Shown in pieces: positions 47,528 through 60,300 of a DNA stretch of 64,000 nucleotides. This stretch comes from Centroberyx gerrardi. Taxonomy: Eukaryota; Chordata; Actinopteri; Beryciformes; Berycidae. Within the stretch, counting starts at the first letter, position 1, and every line of letters begins with the position of its first letter. The stretch is from positions 5,566,602 through 5,630,601 of the forward strand of contig NC_136013.1 of NCBI RefSeq assembly GCF_048128805.1, read 5' to 3'. Under the pieces are notes generated by a model. It did not search any database and was not told the origin of the DNA. It saw only the letters and a list, made by a program, of their open reading frames with translations. The position numbers were made by a program, and so were the translations under genes.

Positions 47528-50500
47528 ATGGCTTTGAGAGGACCGCTATTCCGTCTTCTCAGGACTCAACTCAACCACACCTGCCAACAAAGCAGAGCTC
47601 AATCCGTGGCTGTTCTGGGCGCCCCGTTTTCCAAAGGACAGGTAAGACAAATAATAACAGCCTAATAATAGTATAACAATAGTATAATATAATAACACAT
47701 TCTTTTATGAACCTGACTACTAATTTCAATAGGCAGCGGTGCAATCTTTTATTTCTCCGCTGCGATCGTAAATATTCGAATAGGTTATAACCCTAAGATA
47801 ATAACGATATTAACTCGTTTGTATTGGTTCCTAACAGAAAAGGAGAGGCGTGGAGCACGGTCCCAAAGTCATCAGAGATGCGGGGCTGATCGAGCGGCTT
47901 TCAAATTTAGGTAGGTGAAGGGATAATGGAGCAGCCTGGGACATTGGGTTATGTAACGATGGATGGAAGCAGCCTATAATTTACAGCTTCGCCCGGGTAG
48001 CACAAGACAGGCTGATCCCTCCTCTTATACCCAGCCACTTGTATGAGGAGAAAGTAAAGATATAGAGCCTGTATGTAGCTTTTATACTGTAGCACGGCTT
48101 TACATGACAAAGTGACCACTGCTATTCATCCAGATTATAAAAATGATGTATGTCTCGTCAAGATCCTTTCCGACTCTTACGAAAATCCTAGGCTATAGTA
48201 CATAATTAGTAAGCATACATTTTAGAAACATCTATCGCAGCAAAATTTGATTTTCCAATAGCCTATTATAGTGAGACTTAAGTCGCTATTGGAACATTAT
48301 AGTGATACCATAGGAAATAAAAACATATCTTTAACTACGATAAAGTAACAATAAACTCAGTATTGAGCACCAGACACACTGTAAGCCCCTATAGGCATGT
48401 TACAGTGATACCATAGAAGGAAAGAACACTACAAAGTACCATAGGGTTACTATAAACTCACTATTCAGCACCGCAGACGCACTTTAAGTCCCTATAGGAA
48501 TATTAAAGTGATTTTTTTCGTTTGGGGAACCACATTTCTCTTCTGAAGCACATGCTCGGAAGCGCGCAGGAACAGGATGGCTGATTATTTCCACCCTCTG
48601 TCGTCATTACACTGTATAACCCCTGTGTCTCAGGAAGGGGGAAGGCCCGCGCCGCTGAATGGAGCCGCGTCGCTGCTTTGAATGTGAAAGATGATACCGC
48701 ACGCGGAAAGAATCCCGTCTTTATTTAGTTACTCGACCAAGTGGCATTGTGCGAGAAATTCCACACCTAAAGTAACAAAGGGGCTTTACAATAGAGACCA
48801 GTGAGAAAAGACCCAATAGTGATCCTATAAAACGAATAGGCCTATTATAGTTGTAGTGATACCAAAGTAGATAAAAAAAAGTCGCTATAAACTCACTATT
48901 GACTACTGTGGGCATTGGGCACACCATAGGAATATCATAGGAATAATAAAGCCTAATTATACCATAGGAAATAAAAAATACCATATTATATTATAAGATC
49001 ACTATAAACTTACTTTTAATTACCATGGACACACTATAGCCTACGTGCTTATAGAAATACTATAGGAATACCAAAAATAAGTAAGTCCCTATAGGAATGT
49101 TATAGTGATACCACAGGAGATTAAAAAATACCAAAAAGCGTATTAACGCTTCAAAAAACTCACTATGAGTAGGCTACTACAACCACAGTGTAAGTCCTCA
49201 TAGGATTATAGGAATGTTACAGTGACACCATAGGAGATAAGGTTGCTGTAAACTCACTTCTAACCAGCACAGGCAGACACACTATGAGTCACAACAGGAA
49301 TATCATAGGTTGTTAACAGTCATCTCTCGTGATGCTACAGCATTGTGCTCATTTTCTTACAATGAATAATCTAGGTGGGTGAGGGTGCAGGAAATCAGCC
49401 CTGCTTCCTGTATGCTGCCCATAAAACAGACCTCAGCTCACAGAGTATGCAAGTCATTTTTGCAAGGTAATCCTAGCGTGTCTGGTCACCAGCTGTAGCG
49501 GGTTGTGCAACACAATCCCAACCCACCCACCCCCCATTTTTTTCTGCAACTGACATACTTTGATACTTTTGGCACAAGATGTGTCAGTGCTTGCAGCCAT
49601 CCACATGAATGTACACGTTTGTATAGGAGTAGTGCAGTCACATAGCGTAGAGAGAACACACCCTATACAAACACACATACAGTATACTTAAGAATATGTT
49701 TGGAGATATGTTTCACAATCTAAAAACTGAACCCAAGGTGTGTACATGTAGATGACATTTATAGATTTTGAATGTCTAAAGAATATTTTTTTGATATATG
49801 TGTAGATGCACATAGGAAGAAAATGCATCTATTTTGAATGAATGTCATGTGCATGGACAGGTATAGACTCCTAACTGACCATTTGCTTCATCTGAACTTT
49901 AAATGTTTCAAATTAATTATAAATTAGGGGATATTTTAGCTTGGCTCACAGTCCCTCATACAAAATTTATGAATTCTATTAATGTGGTCAGGCTGCAAGT
50001 GGAGCCATAATACAGAAAATACTAAGTTATATAGAAGATTTGCACCCATGTAACCTGCAACTAAGGGGTTTCATTCCAAAATGCTCTCTATCCATTTAGT
50101 GTAAATTAAAAAAAAAGTTTCTTACTAAAGTTTAACTTTTTCCTATAGGCAGATTTAAGGTCTTAAAATAACTAATGACTTCAATAATAATCCATGTTTT
50201 GCTTTCACATCAACAATAATTTTGTAGAGGTAGGTGCCACAAATATGTTAGATATCTGATGTTGATACCTCTTAATTTTGAATGTCACATTTGCATTAGC
50301 CATATCTAATGACTTTTGGAAACGTTCAAGTTTAAAAAGGTTTAAGGAAGTGTCCTTTACTCTGCTGCAGTTGGAAGTAATGTATTGGCTACAAGTCATC
50401 TTCCTGATGACCTGATGTCAATTTGGCACCAGTGAAATAAGATATTAAATATCAGGACTCATAGCTGCCATGTCACCAGCTGAGGCCGACGAATGAAACC

Positions 50501-53500
50501 AAACCCCTAACTGAACTATACTATGCCCTCTTAACACATTGCAAACTGTACGCTTCCCAGGGCTTGGGGTCAGTTCACCATAGAAACTGAAAAACTGAAA
50601 AAATCCATACATATCAATCCAGTTTTGTGATCAATTTGTGTTTTAACCACTAAAACAATACTTTCATCAGCTGTAATCTTGCTGTATAGCAGAACTGAGC
50701 CCCAACTCTGCTATAACATGAGCTTTTTGAATTGTCCTGCAATAGATGCTCATGATTCCATCAAGACATTGGCTATTCCTGTCCTGTCTCCGAATGGTAA
50801 AGAGATGGCTCCCCTTAGGTCAGCAGAGTAACGCTACACCGGCATCAAGGCTCACATTGCCGGACGAGCCCCCAGTACGGCGGATCGCATCACTTGTTTA
50901 CTTCGTGGTCCGTGCCCTAAACTAAGTGGAAATTTTTCGGTCTTTACCCGTCCATCCATCTGCACAGACTGAAACCTGAGCAGAAGTGGGAAATGGGGCG
51001 AATGGAAAGTGCACCGTCACCAATGTTCCACTGGCCTTTAATGACTCATCAGTCAGCAAGGTGGAGAGATCCAGGTTGAATGAGGCCATAGAAGCTGGAC
51101 TGAATGTAGGGTGTTTGCACTTACGGTTTTCAAAGGGGAACCTAACCCCAAACCCAAATCTGTGTAAAGCCTGACATTTAAGCAGGGTAATGAAATGGCC
51201 ATCTGCTATTGGCTGATATTTGGTGGCAGGTGATGTCACCTTCTACAGAGTACAACAGGTCAGCCAATAGCAGATGGCCATTTCAGTGCCCTGCTTTTTA
51301 CCATTAGATGTCAGGCTTTACACAGATTTGGGTTTGGGGTTTAGTTACTCTTTAAGTACAAAAACAAAGTAGACAAGTAAACAGTACACAGTAGATGACA
51401 GCGCGGTGTCCTGCGGTTAGAGACCGTCCCGTAACCAACAGATCCCTCCCTGCAGCAGCCAGTGTATGTCCATCAACAGACATGCGTCCTGCCGAAGTGC
51501 CCTTGAGCAAAACACTGAACCCCTACTTGCTGCAATCCGCACCTAACAAGGGTCTCAGCTAAATGCCTAAAGAGCGTAAAGGGTGAAATGCCAGATCTCA
51601 TGTCAGTTTTCTCTTGTGTTTCTCAGACTACCCCGTCCACGACTTCGGCGACCTCAGCTTCCACCACCTTGAGCAGGATGAACCCTTCATGCAAGTGCGC
51701 TTCCCTCGCACCGTCGGTTCAGCCAATAAGATGCTGGCAGGCGCTGTGAGCCGCGCTGTCGGCGCTGGACACACCCTCGTCACGCTGGGAGGCGATCACA
51801 GGTAGTTTTTGCATAAGGTTCTTGGAGAGTACAGAATGTACTAGTAGGAAAGCGATCCGCTCCATCGGCATTTGTCCTGAAGTCATGCAATGCAACCGAC
51901 ACTGTTCAAGTGCTATGCATGTGTTCACATGTGCAAGAGTGGATGAGATTACCGATTATGTCAAGGTTACTGCATGTACTGTATATAAGCCTTTTTTATG
52001 TTCATCCCTTGCTCACTGATCCACTTTTGTTCATTTCTTATATGGAGCATTAATGAACTTATTTTTTTCATTCAAGGAAATTCCTAGGCTATCTGTTTAT
52101 TTTTGGATTTTTTGTTTTTGTTTTACTACCCTGCATTACAAACACATGTTTCGCAGCCAGGCTTTGTTCAAACCCACATAACTTTATTTTAAATTCTAGT
52201 CAACATCCCAAGGTTTCCAAAGACACCAAATTTGTCAGGTTGAATTACAGGGAAATGTGTATGAAATGGTGCACAACCATCTAGATTTTTTCCGTTTGAT
52301 GTAATGGTGCAGTCATAAAAAATGGTGCCTTGGGTTTGAACATTTCACTCAATATAATATACCGTATATATATAATATAATCAATGAAGCGCTGGAATGA
52401 GCAGATACAGAATATGTATGTGACATTGTCGTACAGTATGGAAAAAAAAAAGTTCTCACTTTGAAGCTACTTTAGATGAAATGTAAGGGGAAACTCAGGG
52501 TGCAAGGGGTTAACTGTACTTAACTTAAACACTGTAATTAACTTTAACTGAAATGAATACCATGTATTTAAGAGACCGATCTACTCCCCTCACAGCCTGG
52601 CGATCGGCTCAGTGGGAGGCCACGCCCAGCAGTGTCCTGACCTGTGTCTCATCTGGGTGGATGCTCATGCAGATGTGAATACGCCCATGACTTCGCCCTC
52701 AGGGAACCTGCACGGTCAGTCCGTGGCGTTCCTGCTCAAAGAGCTGCAAGACAAGGTGAGAGCACAGTTAAGACTCCGCTAATCCTAACTAAACCCAACT
52801 CAAAGGTGCATGAAGTAATCGATGACCCCTATCGGTCTCTGTTGGTGACCAGTAGGAATTGCAACAACATTGACAGAACTTATCTCCTCCTATACATACT
52901 ATATCGTCTCTGGCTGTAATTGCCGAAACAAAGTACGGACCGGAAAGCGAATTTAGAATTTTGAAAGTCAGGAATCGCAGCCAAGTAATCGTTGAGTCAT
53001 TGGTATTGATCAACAACCCTATCAACCCCCCACTGATATATTATGGTCTTTTTGTGCTATAGGGCACTAAAAATGTTACCTATTGCCTCTTTAAACTTAA
53101 AGTTAGCTACAATGGGCCGTATAGTATTTCTGTTGAAACACATTTTACACATTTTATAACCTTGGTTTGCTTTGTGCCTTTGGAATAATGATAATAATCT
53201 TTATCTATCTTGAGTTGAGTTACAACATTTTTTAGACGTAACATAATGTGTAAAAATGTGAGAGAGAATAAGAAGAGAATAGCAGTCTGGATAGCCAGAT
53301 AGTCCAGATATCACCCAAAGGTGCAGTCCAGTTCCTTTCCCTCTGTAAAAATACTTACATTCTCTATTCAAAACCGTCCACTACAGATGCCAGATGTCCC
53401 AGGATTCTCCTGGCTGAAGCCATTCCTCGCCTCCAGGGATCTGGTGTACATCGGCCTGCGGGACGTCGACCCTGGCGAGCAGTGAGTGAACACCATCATT

Positions 53501-54930
53501 TGACATCTTTTACCTCACATGGTTGATTTAAACTTCCCCCCAGCATGGAAGCACCATGAAAATAGTTCTTGATATTTATATGTTTTGTCTGTTCCAGCTA
53601 CATCCTGAAGAACCTGGGAATCCAGTACTTCACCATGAGGGACATTGACAGACTTGGCATCCAAAGGGTCATGGAAGTTACTCTTGACCATCTTCTGGCA
53701 AGGTATGTTTAATTTATTAAGCTATTCACATCCTATTTAACATCTTAAAGTGACAGTGTCATTACCTGTTAACTGTTTTAATTAACTGCTACATTCCCTT
53801 TACTAGACTAGACAAGACCTGTTTGTTTTGTTGCTGAAAAGCTATATAAATCTAGTCTTTAGTATCTTTTCACCACATTTGCAATTGTAGATGTAACCAA
53901 ATGTTGGCCCACGTGTGAATTAAAGGTCCATGTTCACTTTCTCACCCGCTTGAACAGAAAACAGCGACCAATCCACTTGAGCTTTGACATCGATGCGTTC
54001 GACCCGTCTCTGGCTCCCGCCACAGGAACACCGGTGAACGGAGGTTTGACCTACAGGGAGGGAATCTACATCACAGAGGAAATCCATAACACAGGTAGGG
54101 ATGACAGGAGTGTGTTGTTTTGTTTCTCAAAAAAAAAAAAAAAACACACGGTAACATGCCCCAAAATTGTATACTATTACATTTTTGGGGATTGAGCTGA
54201 CACTATTTTCCAGAGTGACTTACAATGTAACAGAAGACAATGTTTAATTTTATTGACATTAAAAGCAGCCATTAGTAAGGAGTGCAAGGATCGTGACAAT
54301 AGATGGAACAGATATTCTGATTCATGTAACTATATTTTGTTGATCTTTTTTGAGATACTGTTACACTGTTATATATCATCAAACTGTGATGTTCAATACA
54401 TTTTAAAGTTATTTTGAAATGAAGTGTAGTAATTTACGTTTTTTGGTGTACCCACTTTCCCTCAACCTGCCTCGTCTACATCAGTCTACTTCAGTTAGTG
54501 ATTCCCCCCTTTTCCCAGAATGCCTTTCAACAACCCCCAGAGAACAGGCGTGAACTTGGTTGTATGTGTAGGTAGAGAGAGCAATAGCGATAGCAGAGCG
54601 AGAGTTTTTCCAGTCAAGTAAAAGCGAGAGTCAGGGTGGATTTTTCCTTTAAGAGGTTCAAGAGGCGTACCTGGACCTAGTGCTTTCACCTCTTCTTGTC
54701 AGGCTCTTGTATCTAACGTGTGACTGTGTTGATGTGCAGGCCTGCTGTCAGCTATGGACCTGGTGGAGGTGAACCCGGTCCTGGGGGCCAGCAGAGAGGC
54801 CGTGGAGGCCACCGCCGCTCTAGCGGTCGACGTCATCGCATCGTCTCTGGGACAGACGAGAGAAGGAGCGCACGTCCCCGTCCACGAGATTCCCTCTGCG
54901 AAGGAGGACACAGAGCAGCTCCGCCTCTAA
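47528..54930 (+). CDS. arg2: Arginase-2, mitochondrial
   Basis: Eight coding exons: 47528-47641, 47838-47910, 51627-51801, 52596-52755, 53387-53481, 53598-53702, 53958-54094, 54740-54930. The frame is open for 349 aa (human 354). The N-terminus ([17 protein letters not shown]) is Arg-rich, amphipathic and free of acidic residues, as expected of a mitochondrial presequence. The binuclear Mn ligands fall at exactly the human ARG2 numbers: His120 (GGDHS, split by an intron), Asp143/His145/Asp147 (DAHADVN) and Asp251/Asp253 (SFDIDAFDP). The signature [19 protein letters not shown] is intact. The enzyme hydrolyses L-arginine to ornithine and urea outside the liver cycle and competes with NO synthase for arginine. 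Intron 2 is 3.7 kb and carries a minisatellite and a hairpin MITE. The C-terminal tail after GQTREGAHV is diverged, as is usual. Confidence 0.98.
48260..48517. repeat. Minisatellite, left block (arg2 intron 2)
   Basis: About two and a half copies of a unit of roughly 100 bp. Key words are CCCTATAGGAAT, TTATAGTGATACCATAGG, ACTATAAACTCACTATT and GACACACTGTA. The last copy is cut off before an unrelated 320-bp stretch. Confidence 0.8.
48830..49318. repeat. Minisatellite, right block (arg2 intron 2)
   Basis: About four to five more diverged copies of the same unit in the same orientation. Recurring words are ATAGTGATACCA, CATAGGAGATAA, CTATAAACTCACT and CACACTATAG. Several copies have local internal duplications of CTATAGGAATA-type segments. 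Confidence 0.8.
51131..51355. mobile_element. Hairpin MITE (near-perfect inverted repeat)
   Basis: The left arm (CCCCAAACCCAAATCTGTGT, AAAGCCTGACAT, AAATGGCCATCTGCTATTGG) is mirrored by the right arm ending at about 51355, so arms of about 80-90 bp pair almost without mismatch around a loop near 51225-51250. The terminal words AAAGGGGAACCTAA and TTAGTTACTCTTT are weaker inverted repeats. It lies in arg2 intron 2, about 270 bp before exon 3. Confidence 0.85.
51395..51590 (+). repeat. tRNA-derived SINE
   Basis: The head GCGGTGTCCTGCGGTTAGAG resembles the A box of a SINE tRNA head. It is followed by the common fish body CCCTTGAGCAAAACACTGAA and CCCCTACTTGCTGC, with the tail word CAGCTAAATGCC. 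It ends about 35 bp before the acceptor of arg2 exon 3. Confidence 0.72.
52140..52500 (+). repeat. Unidentified interspersed repeat, copy B
   Basis: An inverted copy of the element at 37740-38070, sharing several blocks in order across about 330 bp. It differs by an AT-rich insertion (ATACCGTATATATATAAT) near 52360. It lies in arg2 intron 3, ending about 95 bp before exon 4. Confidence 0.75.
54345..54665. repeat. Dispersed repeat copy in arg2 last intron
   Basis: It shares TATATATCATCAAACTGTGA-like, TACCCACTTTCCCTCAACCT, GCCTCGTCTAC, CAGTTAG, CCCAGAATGCCTTT and GGATTTTTCC in order with 58710-59385, but is internally shorter. The 150 bp before it hold fragments of another fish tail-type repeat (CCAGAGTGACTTACAAT). 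Confidence 0.7.
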
Positions 54931-55714
54931 GAACAGCAAGCAAACACTACGGACTTTATCAACAGCATCCCTAAGCATTCCGCAGTTTTGAACACAAGAC
55001 TGCAAAGACTGAATCTAACAGTAGCTGGAGTTTGTTCTAATCTCTCTGTGCTGTAAAGTGTTATGTTTAACTGTGAAAAACTCAATTATGTCTGGATTTA
55101 TAAAACCTGCTAAAGGGCTTTACAGATATGCGGTAAAAATTATCTTCGCTGCAACTGAGACAAAAGCCTTCGACATAATTTAGAAGCGTGTCAATATAAT
55201 TATTGATGGGGATACTATTCATTTTTAAAAGCAATACTGAGTTATTTTAAGTTGTCATCAGTGCTGTATGTTATGAATTCAATTTTACAGAGGCATAGTT
55301 GCAACACATTAACTGTTCATGTGGTTAGTTTATGATGACTCCAGTTCGATAAAATGTGTCCAGTCTTGCTTGGACAAAAATCTCTCAGAACTGTATGTGA
55401 CTGTGCCAGATAAACTATAGTATGATGTGTTTGCACTTTTGGACCAGCTGTGGTTATTCTATTTTCTCTAGAGTTTTCTTTTGTATTTTGACAATGAACC
55501 TATGTATGTATTTACTAACTATATATTATTATTTACTGATTACATCAGTATTAATTGGCTTGACAACTGTTTATAGAGCTTATTTCAATAGGTTGGCCTA
55601 TTGTGCAATGGCTCTGATTGAAATGCTGGCAGAAAAAAAGCAACTCTTGCCTAGTAAAGTTTGAATCGATCTGATTTGCTTTTGGTGTGACCACTGAATG
55701 CCGAATGTCTTTGA

Positions 55715-55720
55715 AATAAA
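55715..55720 (+). terminator. arg2: Polyadenylation signal of arg2
   Basis: AATAAA about 785 bp after the arg2 stop, followed within 30 bp by T/GT-rich sequence (TTTTGG, TGTGTTTGTGTG), the usual downstream element. Confidence 0.65.
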
Positions 55721-55740
55721 GAGTTGATATTTTGGTCTTC

Positions 55741-57392
55741 CACAAATGTGATCACGTTCTGTGTTTGTGTGCAAAACAGTTCTACGTTTCCTCCTCAATA
55801 TTTCCTATTTTATAGTAAAGATATAAGTGAAGAGTTTCTTTTCATAATGAGAAAGCCACCAATCTGAAATATGTGGCAGCTACTTGGACAAAATGATGGC
55901 TGCTGTTGGGATTTTTATTTAAATTGCTAGCCAGTCTTTTGCTAACAAAATAGTTACATTTTAGATGATACATTATAACCGGTTGTATTTATGAAATATT
56001 GCATAACTTACATCAGGTAACATTTTTTCCAAAGTGGAAACAAAAAAAAAAGGAAAAGAAATCACTGTTGCATCCCGGAATGCAACACTTTAGGTAAATT
56101 ATGTAATTCTTTTGCTAAGCATGACTCAACAACATACCTTTAAAGACTGATAACCCGCCCCACCTGATAAGCCAGGGATGTTTTTGTACCCGACAACAGG
56201 GAGGTGTGACTTCCACGTCAGAGAAAAACAAAGGCAAGCGGCCAGTGTGCCAGAGTATCAGGAATGCTGCACCAAAAACAACCTTATCAGCTATTATTTG
56301 AGAATTAATTCCGGCGTAACAGATGCTGTTTACGCAGCACTAACATGTCCTGTACCGACGTTTGGAGATATCACAGTAAAGGTTTTTTTAACTTTGCCCT
56401 GAAAATAGATAGAAATACAGTGCAGACTCAGGTTCAGGATTAGCTTTAATACTATACAGACTATAACGTTTTGTCAGTTTTGTATTGTACAGTGATTAGG
56501 CAATATCATATTAACTGTGAAAAATATTGCATCTGTGTTACGAGTTTCCACACATTCATACCTCTCTTTGACTGGCAGATTTGGGATTCAGGTCTCAGCG
56601 CTCAGAATTGGCAGACACAAATCACAAATGATGCAAAATGTGCTCGATGCGACAATTTGGATACTACTAGGCATGAAGAAACTACAAAAATAGATTCAAC
56701 TGATGCCATTTCATCATACTTAAGTATTATAAGCATAACAGCATAACATAATTGTGCTGAATGCTAATAATACAGAGTATGCATTACAATCACGATCCCA
56801 ATCTGAGAATTTCATAAACCTCCCAAAACTGCTGAGGCAAAGTATTTCACGAACATTTCAGCAGTTCCGCCCCCGAAGCATCGATGTGTGTGGGAGCGTG
56901 CGGATCGTCTACTACACTCCGATCTGGATAATATCTCAGTATCTTACAAGGGAATTTGCCCTGGAGTCTGTAGCAGCCAGTGCACAAGTCCAGAAACCTC
57001 CGTCGTCCTGCAGGGCCTCGGCTCAGATGCAGCGGGACGGCAATAAAAGTCTGATATTACAGTGCAATTCTCAATGCATATGCAGTGTACAAGTTCTTTA
57101 TAGTGTTTCTGTGTGTTTGGTCCACAAACAGGCTCAGCAATTCATATCAAATGAACTTCTTCTGCCCATGAAGCAGAATCTCCTCTCAGGTAAGATCCAC
57201 TTTAAGCCTGAACCATCACACTGCCACGTCTCATTTGTACTCTCAGTCTGAACAAAGACAGTTGGTTCAACACAGCAGGACAGCATTACTGCAGCTGGAT
57301 AGTCAGTGAAGAGAGGCGTGGAGAGAAGAGAAGAGAAGTGGGGCTTTGCCTGGTTTGCGTGGCCTGCGTTGTTTGCAGACGGCACAGGGTGC
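55741..57392. other. Convergent arg2-vti1b intergenic region
   Basis: AT-rich DNA between the arg2 polyadenylation site and the vti1b stop. It includes the vti1b 3' UTR of unknown length. The plus-strand frame at 56754-57251 (165 codons) has no recognisable family. I see no other gene. Confidence 0.5.
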
Positions 57393-60300
57393 TCATTTTT
57401 TTCGAAAGAACTTGAGGTAGACCACAGCACCCAGTATGGCCAACTCCATTAAGATGATGACAGCCAGCAGCAACTTGTTCGTCATCAGCCTGCAGGACAG
57501 AAGAGACAAAAGTTAACAGTAAGAACAGGCTGAATTCACTCGTCACAATCAGAATCACTGTATTCTCCAAGTAAGGGATGATGACCGGCTCTCTGGACAT
57601 TTCCATTCTTATTACACAGCCTCTTACCGCAGACATTAATCATTTGGCATGAAATATTGATTTGTAATGTGATTTCTTTTAGCTTGTAATTATTTTACGA
57701 GCCGTCTCCAGAAACCAAGGAGTAAAGTCTTTTTCGCATAAGGTGTCACCAGTTAATTTGAGTAGAAATCAACAAAATCCACCGGACTTCTCGACTGAAG
57801 AGTGATACGATTAGATTTGAAACAGCGGACAGACTTCAGAATGCATTCATTGGCCAATCAGAGTTGGTTATTCAACAAAGCCATGTGTTAGTGTAATTAA
57901 AGTACAAGAATGTGACTTGTTGACGTTGCTGGAGACGGATATCAACAAGTTACACAGGAGTACATTGAACTTGCAAAAAGAATTGAATGGAAAAGTATAA
58001 ACCTAATCAGAAGTAGCACTTACCTGCGTGACATGGCCCGGAGGATTTTACGACTTCGACTGAGGTTCTCTCCAGTATTGACCAACTGCAGAATAACGAA
58101 AGACAGAGAGATAGAGAGAGATAAGACAAAACTGTGGTCTTACAAAACCAAACCATGTAGTCATTTTAATTATTTACAATCTGAAAAAGCAGTGAAATTG
58201 ACCTAATACAAACCCAACCAATCTTCTTCACATTGACCCAAACCTGACCTGTACCAAAGTGTTTTTCCCCCACACTAGGTATAACTGCTCGGCTATTTTC
58301 GGAAAAAACGCTCTCAACTCAAGTGGCCTAAATATCTAAAAATGTTCCCAGAATCCATTCAGGTTGATCAAGCATCACCAGTCTCATCCCATAGAGTAAC
58401 CGCCGTTCACAGCTCACTCTGTTTCTGGTGCGGTCCAGCTGCTCCCGCTGCTCTCCCAGCTCCTCGATGACGTCTGTGCCGATCTGGTCCGTCTCGGCGG
58501 CGATGCGTTGGCTCCGCTCGATGCTCTGCGTGGCGTTGTTCAGAGACTCGGTGCCCTGCAGCAGCAAGGCCCTCTGGGACTGCAAGTGTGTCTGCATAGG
58601 TGAGGTCAAAATGACGAATCATACCAAGGTAAATAACACTTGTAAGAAAGCGGCTGATATTCTTTTTGTGCATTTACATTTAAATGAAGAAATCCACCAG
58701 CAGGTACTTTTCACTGCTGTATATCATCAATCTGTGATGCTCAATACATTTACAGGAGTTATTTTGTGATTGGAATTAACTTTTTTGTTATACCCACTTT
58801 CCCTCAACCTGCCTCGTCTACTTCTACTTCAGTTAGAGATTTCCTACATTTCCCAGAATGCCTTTTGGCAACCACAGGGAACGGTTATGATCTTGTTGCT
58901 TTCAGTCAAAGGCAGGTGTATGGGCATATACAGGAAATATCACTAGCTAGCCAACTAGTTTGTGAACATTGGGGTGTGTCTATGATTTCAGCCTTACTCA
59001 ACATGCAACATGTCTTGTGGCTGCATTGCATTCTGGTCTATTGAGGCTACTGTCAGTGGTCTCTCTGCCTCTTCTACGATGGATTTTTCCCTGTATGATT
59101 GTTGAACTTCAGTGCAAAATGGCGGCTCTAGAAAGAAGCCCTCGCTCTTTGATTCTGAGGGACTGACACCAAAACCTGACGGTTACTGTTGATGTTTTAG
59201 ATAGCTGAAAATGTTTCTGCTTTTAAACTCCATTGTAGCTGCATTGCAAATAAGTAGATTTTATGCCACATCATCTACATTTGGCCAGTTATCAATGGGA
59301 ATGAGAAAACTGCTTGTACGTACATCACCAATAGCTGTTTTTTAAACAGTGTTTAAGTGTTTTAGAGTGGAATTTTCCTTCAAAGCTTTTAGCTGAATCT
59401 TATCCAGAGTGATCACCATTACAAGCAACAGTAAGGATTACAAGGGTCAGTGAATCCCAGACATTAGATCAGTAACAAATATCTGTGTCCTGGGTCAGCT
59501 GGCAACTCTCACTGGGGCTACAGCATGCCCAGAACGAATTTATAACATATCAATGAAATCCATTCAAGTGGAGTACTTCATAAAGTTCAAAAACATGTAT
59601 CTGACATGTATCTTTCATTGACAAAATCGCATTAAACCCAGCATATACAGTATGTCAGTAATGTGTGAATATATTGGTAAATAAGGCCTTGCGATGACAC
59701 TTCACTGCCCCACACTCACACTGTGTTGATTCTGTGATGAGTAGATGCCATGATGGCCTCCTTCCACTGGCCGGGGAGAGGAGCCGAAGCCTGGGTCGGA
59801 GGTTTTCATGTCCCTCTGCAGCTTGCCCAGGTCCCGGCGGTACAGGCGCAGCTTTGTGGCCATGGCACCTCGGTAGGCGGAGGGAGCAGTGCGCAACTCT
59901 TGATCCATGCCTTGTAGCTGCAGAGGGGACAACAAGAAAACTTGAATTATGTAATGAAGCCATGTCACTTGAGGGAAGTGTTTATGTAATAGGAAACATG
60001 TTACTGCTAGGCTTTCCCATTCAGGGGAGAAGTGACACAATAACCAGCAGAGGAAGTGACTGATACATAGTGATATCTATAACTGTCAAAACAAGTTCAC
60101 TGCATTGCCCAAGAGCAGAGTGGGTAATAAAGGTAATAAAACGCAGATGACGTCACAGCTCGTCGTTTAAGTTCATTATAACGGTCGTCCTCATCCCCCA
60201 AAACAAACACAGCCGAGACAGCAGCTCACCACTTCCTCAGCCTCCCCCTGCCTTTCATCGAAGACTCTGATCAGCCTCTTCTTCTCTTCTGCAGATGTGA

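Noticed and set aside
48518-48829. Separate exon or gene between the two minisatellite blocks
   Set aside because: It is GC-richer than its surroundings, but I found no frame with flanking splice sites that would fit arg2 or another gene.
56754-57251. 165-codon frame between arg2 and vti1b
   Set aside because: No recognisable family and low-complexity composition. It lies in convergent intergenic DNA.
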